DNA of 64,000 nucleotides from Streptomyces sp. F63 (lineage in GTDB: Bacteria; Actinomycetota; Actinomycetes; Streptomycetales; Streptomycetaceae), in contig NZ_JAGPXX010000022.1 of assembly GCF_018070345.1 (NCBI RefSeq), positions 1 to 64,000 on the forward strand. The letters are read 5' to 3'. A model generated the notes under the pieces. The model was given only the letters and a program-made list of their open reading frames with translations. It did no database searches and was not told the origin of the DNA. The translations under genes were made by a program, and so were the position numbers. Positions 60,003 to 64,000 of the stretch are shown piece after piece (position 1 is the first letter of the stretch; every line of letters begins with the position of its first letter).

Positions 60003-61943
60003 ATGCGCGCCCGCCCCGCGAGCCGCGATCATGGCGGGGTGTCCTCACTCCCGAACCCGCCACGGAACACGCCCCCTGAGCCCGCGATGGTGGTGTGCGG
60101 CGACGACGCGCTCGCCCACCGGCTCGCCGCCGAGCTCTCCGGGATGTACCAGGAGCCGGTGACGCTCGTCCTGCCGCCCACCGGGGAGGGGCGCCGCCCG
60201 CTGGCCGGCATCCCGGGCCGCCGGGAGCCGGTGGCGCCCGTACGGGTGATCGAGGCCCGCTCCCTGGAGGACGAGGTGCTGGCCGAGGCCGGGGTCGCCA
60301 CCGCACAGGCGCTGGCCCTCGTCCACGACGACGACGAGACCAACATCCACGCCGCCCTCCGCGCCCGCCGGCTCAACCCCCGGGTGCGGCTGGTCATCCG
60401 CCTCTACAACCGCAAGCTGGGCCGGCATCTGGAGGAACTCCTCGACCGCTCCGTGGAGATCGCCGCCCCCGACCTGGACCGGGCCGCCGTCGACGCCTCC
60501 ACCACGGTCCTCTCCGACGCCGACACCGCCGCACCCGCGCTCACCGCCGCCGCCGTCGTCGGCACCAGCAAGGTCGTCCACGCCGACGGGCTGATCCTGC
60601 GCGCCGCCGAGCGGCCGCCCGCGGCGGGCGGGGGGCCGGACCCCCGGCCCTCCCTGTGCACGCTCGCCCTGTACTCGGCCGCCGACGGCCCGGACGCGGG
60701 GGAGGGCTCCGAGGACAGCGGCGACGAGGGCCCGCGGCTGCTGCCCGGCGACGAACTGGCGGCGGCGTCCCCGGAGCGCGGCCGGGTGGTCCTGGAGACG
60801 GTCAGCCACGACGGTGTACCGCCGGTGCCGCGCCGCCTGGGCCGCACCCCGCCGCTGAGCACCCTGTTCTCCCGGCGGATGCGGATGGCGCTGCTCGGAC
60901 TGGTGACCGCGGTCGGGGCGCTGGCCGTCGCCTCCGTCCTGCTGACCGGTGACGACCCGCTGCACGCCGCCTACCTGACCCTGCTCGACCTCATCGCCAT
61001 CGGCGACCCCGCCGAGGGAGAGGAAACCGCCCGGCAGATCCTCCAGCTGCTCTCCGGCATGGTGGGCCTGCTGCTGCTCCCCGTCCTGGTGGCTGCCGTG
61101 CTGGAAGGACTCGGCACCTTCCGGTCGGCGAGCTCGCTGCGCCGCCCGCCGCGCGGGCTCTCCGGGCACGTGGTGCTGCTCGGGCTGGGCAAGGTCGGCA
61201 GCCGGGTCCTGTCCCAGCTGCACGAGATGGGCGTCCCCGTGGTCTGCGTGGAACACGACCCCGACGCCCGGGGCGTGGCGCTCGCCCGCCGGTACCGGGT
61301 GCCGACGGTGATCGGGGACGTCACGGAGGAGGGCGTGCTGGAGGCGGCCAAGGTGCACCGCAGCAGCGCCCTGCTGGCCCTCACCAGCTCCGACAGCACC
61401 AATCTGGAGGCGGTGCTGTACGCCCGCGGGGTCTCCGGCCGCCTGCGGGTGGTGCTGCGGCTCTACGACGACCGGTTCGCCGCCGCCGTCTACCGCACCC
61501 TGCGCGACTCCCACCCCGGGGCGACGACCCGCAGCCGCAGCGTGTCCTCGCTGGCGGCGCCGGCCTTCGCCGGGGCGATGATGGGCCGCCAGGTGCTGGG
61601 GGCCATCCCGGTCGAACGGCGGGTGCTGCTGTTCGCCGCGGTGGAGGTGAAGGACTGCCCGGCCCTGGTGGGCCGCACGGTCCGGGAGGCGTTCCGGCCC
61701 GGCAGCCGGCGGGTCCTCGCCCTGGACGTGGCCGCCCCGGCGCTCCGCCGTCCCGACCTCGCGGCCCTGCCGCCGGGCTGGCAGACCGTGGAGCGGGAGC
61801 TGCTGTGGCAGCCGCACCCCGGCTACGTGCTGCGGCCGGAGGACCGTGTGGTGCTGGCCGTCACCCGGCAGGGCCTCGCGGAACTGCTGGGCCGGAACCC
61901 GCGGTCCGGCGGGGACGGCCCCGGGTGCGCGGCCCGGGGCTGA
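60003..61943 (+). CDS. double TrkA-N/RCK ion-channel-like membrane protein
   Basis: A protein of up to 646 residues. An N-terminal NAD-binding TrkA-N/RCK domain (about 28-230) is followed by two or three membrane segments at about 297-375 and a second RCK domain (about 388-640) starting with V-V-L-L-G-L-G-K-V-G. This order resembles the Castor/Pollux-type channel family. The expected pore T-V-G-Y-G filter is absent; the pore loop reads L-L-D-L-I-A-I-G-D-P. An NAD-gated cation channel or regulator is likely but ion choice is unknown. Start is unsettled: ATG 60003, GTG 60039 and ATG 60087 are all possible, none with a good Shine-Dalgarno. Confidence 0.83.
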   Translation: MRARPASRDHGGVSSLPNPPRNTPPEPAMVVCGDDALAHRLAAELSGMYQEPVTLVLPPTGEGRRPLAGIPGRREPVAPVRVIEARSLEDEVLAEAGVATAQALALVHDDDETNIHAALRARRLNPRVRLVIRLYNRKLGRHLEELLDRSVEIAAPDLDRAAVDASTTVLSDADTAAPALTAAAVVGTSKVVHADGLILRAAERPPAAGGGPDPRPSLCTLALYSAADGPDAGEGSEDSGDEGPRLLPGDELAAASPERGRVVLETVSHDGVPPVPRRLGRTPPLSTLFSRRMRMALLGLVTAVGALAVASVLLTGDDPLHAAYLTLLDLIAIGDPAEGEETARQILQLLSGMVGLLLLPVLVAAVLEGLGTFRSASSLRRPPRGLSGHVVLLGLGKVGSRVLSQLHEMGVPVVCVEHDPDARGVALARRYRVPTVIGDVTEEGVLEAAKVHRSSALLALTSSDSTNLEAVLYARGVSGRLRVVLRLYDDRFAAAVYRTLRDSHPGATTRSRSVSSLAAPAFAGAMMGRQVLGAIPVERRVLLFAAVEVKDCPALVGRTVREAFRPGSRRVLALDVAAPALRRPDLAALPPGWQTVERELLWQPHPGYVLRPEDRVVLAVTRQGLAELLGRNPRSGGDGPGCAARG

Positions 61944-62008
61944 GCCGGGGCGTACGGGGCAGGGGGCCGGAACGGGGCAGGGGGCCGGAGGAGAGGGGCG
62001 TGAGCCGG

Positions 62009-62058
62009 ACGAGGGCCCGTCCGCGGCCACCGGATGGTGGTGCGGAACGGGCCCTCGT
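62009..62058. terminator. bidirectional terminator, 12-bp core stem
   Basis: ACGAGGGCCCGT (62009-62020) pairs perfectly with 62047-62058 and the pairing continues inward with one bulge. It lies between the convergent channel-like and AGCS genes. Confidence 0.82.
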
Positions 62059-62090
62059 GCGCTGCGGCCGTGCGGCGGCGGTGCTCCGGG

Positions 62091-63638
62091 TCAGAGCTTG
62101 GCGGCCGGCTCGCCCATCCCGTCCCCGCCGGAACCGGAGACTCCCGCCCGGCGGTCGCGGAGGTGCTGGAGGAAGGAGGCGAGTTCCCGCTTGACGATCG
62201 GCGCCAGCAGGTAGAGGCCGATGATGTTGATGACCGCGGCCAGGAACAGCATCGCGTCCGCCATGTCGATCAGCGCGCCGAGGGTGAGCATCGAACCCGC
62301 CGCGACGATCACGCTGAACAGCACCTTGTAGATGTTCTCGCTGGTGCGGCTCCGGCCGAAGAGGTACGTCCAGCACTTCAGGCCGTAGTAGCTCCAGGTG
62401 ATGATCGTGGAGAAGGCGAAGAGCAGCACCGCCACGGTCAGGACGTACGGGAACCACGGCAGGACGGTCTCGAAGGCGTCGGACGTCAGCGTCACGCCGT
62501 CGCCGGGACCCTCGCCCGCGGCGGCCGCCTCACGGGCGTTCTCCCAGCTCGGGGTGGAGGCGATGACAATGGTCAGCGCGGTCATCGTGCAGATGACGAC
62601 GGTGTCGATGAACGGCTCCAGCAGCGCGACCAGGCCCTCGGTCACCGGGTGCCGGGTCTTCACGGCGGAGTGCGCGATCGGCGCGGAGCCGATGCCCGCC
62701 TCGTTGGAGAACGCGGCCCGCTGGAAGCCGACGATCAGCACACCGATCGCACCGCCCGCGACGCCCTGGGGGTTGAAGGCACCGCTGATGATGCTGTTGA
62801 CCGCGTCCGGCAGGGCCGGGATGTTGACGCCGATGACGATGAGACAGGCGGTGACGTAGATGCCCGCCATGGCCGGCACCAGCCGGCTGGTGACATTGGC
62901 GATGGACTTGATCCCGCCGAGGAGCACCAGGGCGACCAGAGCGGCGAGCAGCACGCCGAAGAGGAGGGCGCCGGTGGAGTTGCCGAAGACGCCGTCCTCG
63001 CCGCCGGTGACGGACCGGAGCTGGGTGAAGCTCTGGTTGGCCTGGAAGAGGTTGCCGCCGAAGAAGGTGAAGAAGAGCAGGGAGACCGCGACGCCCACGG
63101 CGAGCACCTTGCCGACGCCGCTCATGCCGCGCTCGGCGAGGCCCTTGCGCAGATAGTGCATGGGGCCGCCGGAGACGGTGCCGTCCTCGTGGATGTCCCG
63201 GTACTTCACGCCCAGGGTGCACTCGACGAACTTGGTGGCCATGCCGAGCAGACCGGCGATGATCATCCAGAAGGTGGCTCCGGGCCCGCCGATGGTGACG
63301 GCGACGGCCACACCGGCGATGTTGCCGAGGCCCACCGTGCCGGAGACCGCGGCGGTGAGGGCCTGGAAGTGGCTCACCTCACCGGGGTCGTCCTTGTCCT
63401 CGTATTTGCCCCGCACCAGGTCGACCGCGAGTTTGGCGCGGCGGGCCTGGACGAAGCCGAAGTAGAGGGAGAAGACGACTCCCGCGACGACCAGCCAGCC
63501 CACGATCCAGGGGAAGGGGGTGGGGAAGACGCCGAAGTCGGTCTCGTAGAAAACCCACTTGACCAGAAACGCGGCTACGGGATCGAAGACACCGTTGACG
63601 GTTTCCTCGATCGTCGAGGTGACGGAATTGCTTGCCAT
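62091..63638 (-). CDS. AGCS-family sodium:alanine/glycine symporter
   Basis: A 515-residue Na+-coupled amino-acid carrier with about eleven membrane helices. Family signatures are clear: G-T-V-G-L-G-N-I-A-G-V near 96-106, G-P-G-A-T-F-W near 113-119, A-A-F-S-N-E-A-G-I-G-S-A-P near 303-315. It imports alanine, glycine or similar. ATG 63638 has GAGG 8 nt upstream; an extended frame upstream lacks any helix. It ends at a terminator shared with the channel-like gene and has no co-directional neighbour inside the window. Confidence 0.93.
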   Translation of the reverse strand: MASNSVTSTIEETVNGVFDPVAAFLVKWVFYETDFGVFPTPFPWIVGWLVVAGVVFSLYFGFVQARRAKLAVDLVRGKYEDKDDPGEVSHFQALTAAVSGTVGLGNIAGVAVAVTIGGPGATFWMIIAGLLGMATKFVECTLGVKYRDIHEDGTVSGGPMHYLRKGLAERGMSGVGKVLAVGVAVSLLFFTFFGGNLFQANQSFTQLRSVTGGEDGVFGNSTGALLFGVLLAALVALVLLGGIKSIANVTSRLVPAMAGIYVTACLIVIGVNIPALPDAVNSIISGAFNPQGVAGGAIGVLIVGFQRAAFSNEAGIGSAPIAHSAVKTRHPVTEGLVALLEPFIDTVVICTMTALTIVIASTPSWENAREAAAAGEGPGDGVTLTSDAFETVLPWFPYVLTVAVLLFAFSTIITWSYYGLKCWTYLFGRSRTSENIYKVLFSVIVAAGSMLTLGALIDMADAMLFLAAVINIIGLYLLAPIVKRELASFLQHLRDRRAGVSGSGGDGMGEPAAKL

Positions 63639-64000
63639 GAAGGGAACCTCTGGCTGGTGTGGTGCTGAGGACGAGGGCTCACCATCCGGCGGTTGCCGAT
63701 GGTGCGCTGATAAGACGGATTGGGAGTTCCTATCACGGAGAGCGACCGCACCGGTGTGACCTGGGTCACTGAGTGGCCCGGGCATGGCAGTCTTTATTCC
63801 CCTGTAACCGGGCAAAAGCGCGGGATAGATTCGCTATACAGGAACACCGGCCCCGGTGAGCGGTGCGGCGCCGCGCACGCACCGTTACATGATCGCAATG
63901 CTCGGCCCGGCCCCCTCCGTCCCCGGGCAGGCGGTGGAGGGCCGGGCCGGACGCCGTCCGCGTTCCTCAACGCGTCACGACATGCCGCTCGTCCGGGACG
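63639..64000. other. upstream region of the symporter, window edge
   Basis: Relatively AT-rich around 63790-63845, so promoters for the leftward symporter and perhaps a rightward gene beyond the window are likely. I see no gene, riboswitch-like fold or clear -35/-10 pair that I would defend. Confidence 0.4.

Overview
The window is very GC-rich actinomycete chromosome, most likely Streptomyces or a close relative. Supporting signs are strong third-position GC, long antisense shadow ORFs, GTG/TTG starts, a complete conservon (CvnA-D plus two P450s), a CebR-type cellobiose regulon, Tat and lipoprotein signals and a SLAC-type laccase. No rRNA, tRNA, CRISPR array, insertion sequence or prophage was seen.

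Layout. 1-126: tail of a DUF222/HNH-type protein. 863-3214: a membrane protein converging on a class A beta-lactamase. 3575-14241 (minus): a tight seven-gene operon of small membrane protein, GH3, GT2-PIG-L fusion, SET-like MFS exporter, flavin monooxygenase, radical SAM/SPASM and GH1, transcribed leftward from a promoter carrying two CebR boxes. 14932-23577: cebR, then divergent cebEFG (cellobiose/cellotriose ABC importer without its ATPase) and two GH1 beta-glucosidases; two more CebR boxes lie between cebR and cebE. 23677-30613: a stress/carbohydrate island with a lone cNMP-binding protein, two universal stress proteins, a beta-PGM-like HAD coupled to a GH65 phosphorylase, and an SDR. 30864-34859: a membrane-anchored AA10 LPMO, a HisC-like aminotransferase, a TenA-like protein and ChaB. 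34985-35756: a decayed FAD monooxygenase. 35852-39313: efeO-efeB-efeU iron uptake with an IdeR/DmdR-like box. 39523-40855: TetR plus a RibD-C/DHFR-like protein. 41156-46684: a PaoABC-like molybdenum hydroxylase divergent from an XdhC/PaoD-like maturation factor across a nested palindrome. 47194-52559: the conservon. 52629-58694: a two-domain laccase divergent from two translationally coupled large secreted proteins. 58863-63638: a PET-hydrolase-type cutinase, a double-RCK channel-like protein and an AGCS amino-acid symporter.

How it fits together. Around 3.5-31.9 kb the theme is cellulose: an LPMO that cleaves crystalline polysaccharide, an importer for cello-oligosaccharides, three GH1 and one GH3 enzymes to hydrolyse them, and CebR to sense them. 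The unusual part is the leftward CebR-box operon, which mixes two glucosidases with radical SAM, flavin monooxygenase, glycosyltransferase-deacetylase and exporter genes. It looks like a cello-oligosaccharide-gated pathway that builds, modifies and exports an amino-sugar-containing small molecule. I do not recognise it as a described pathway, and it is my main candidate for a new system. Many intergenic gaps and protein tails carry short tandem repeats, suggesting frequent replication slippage in this genome.
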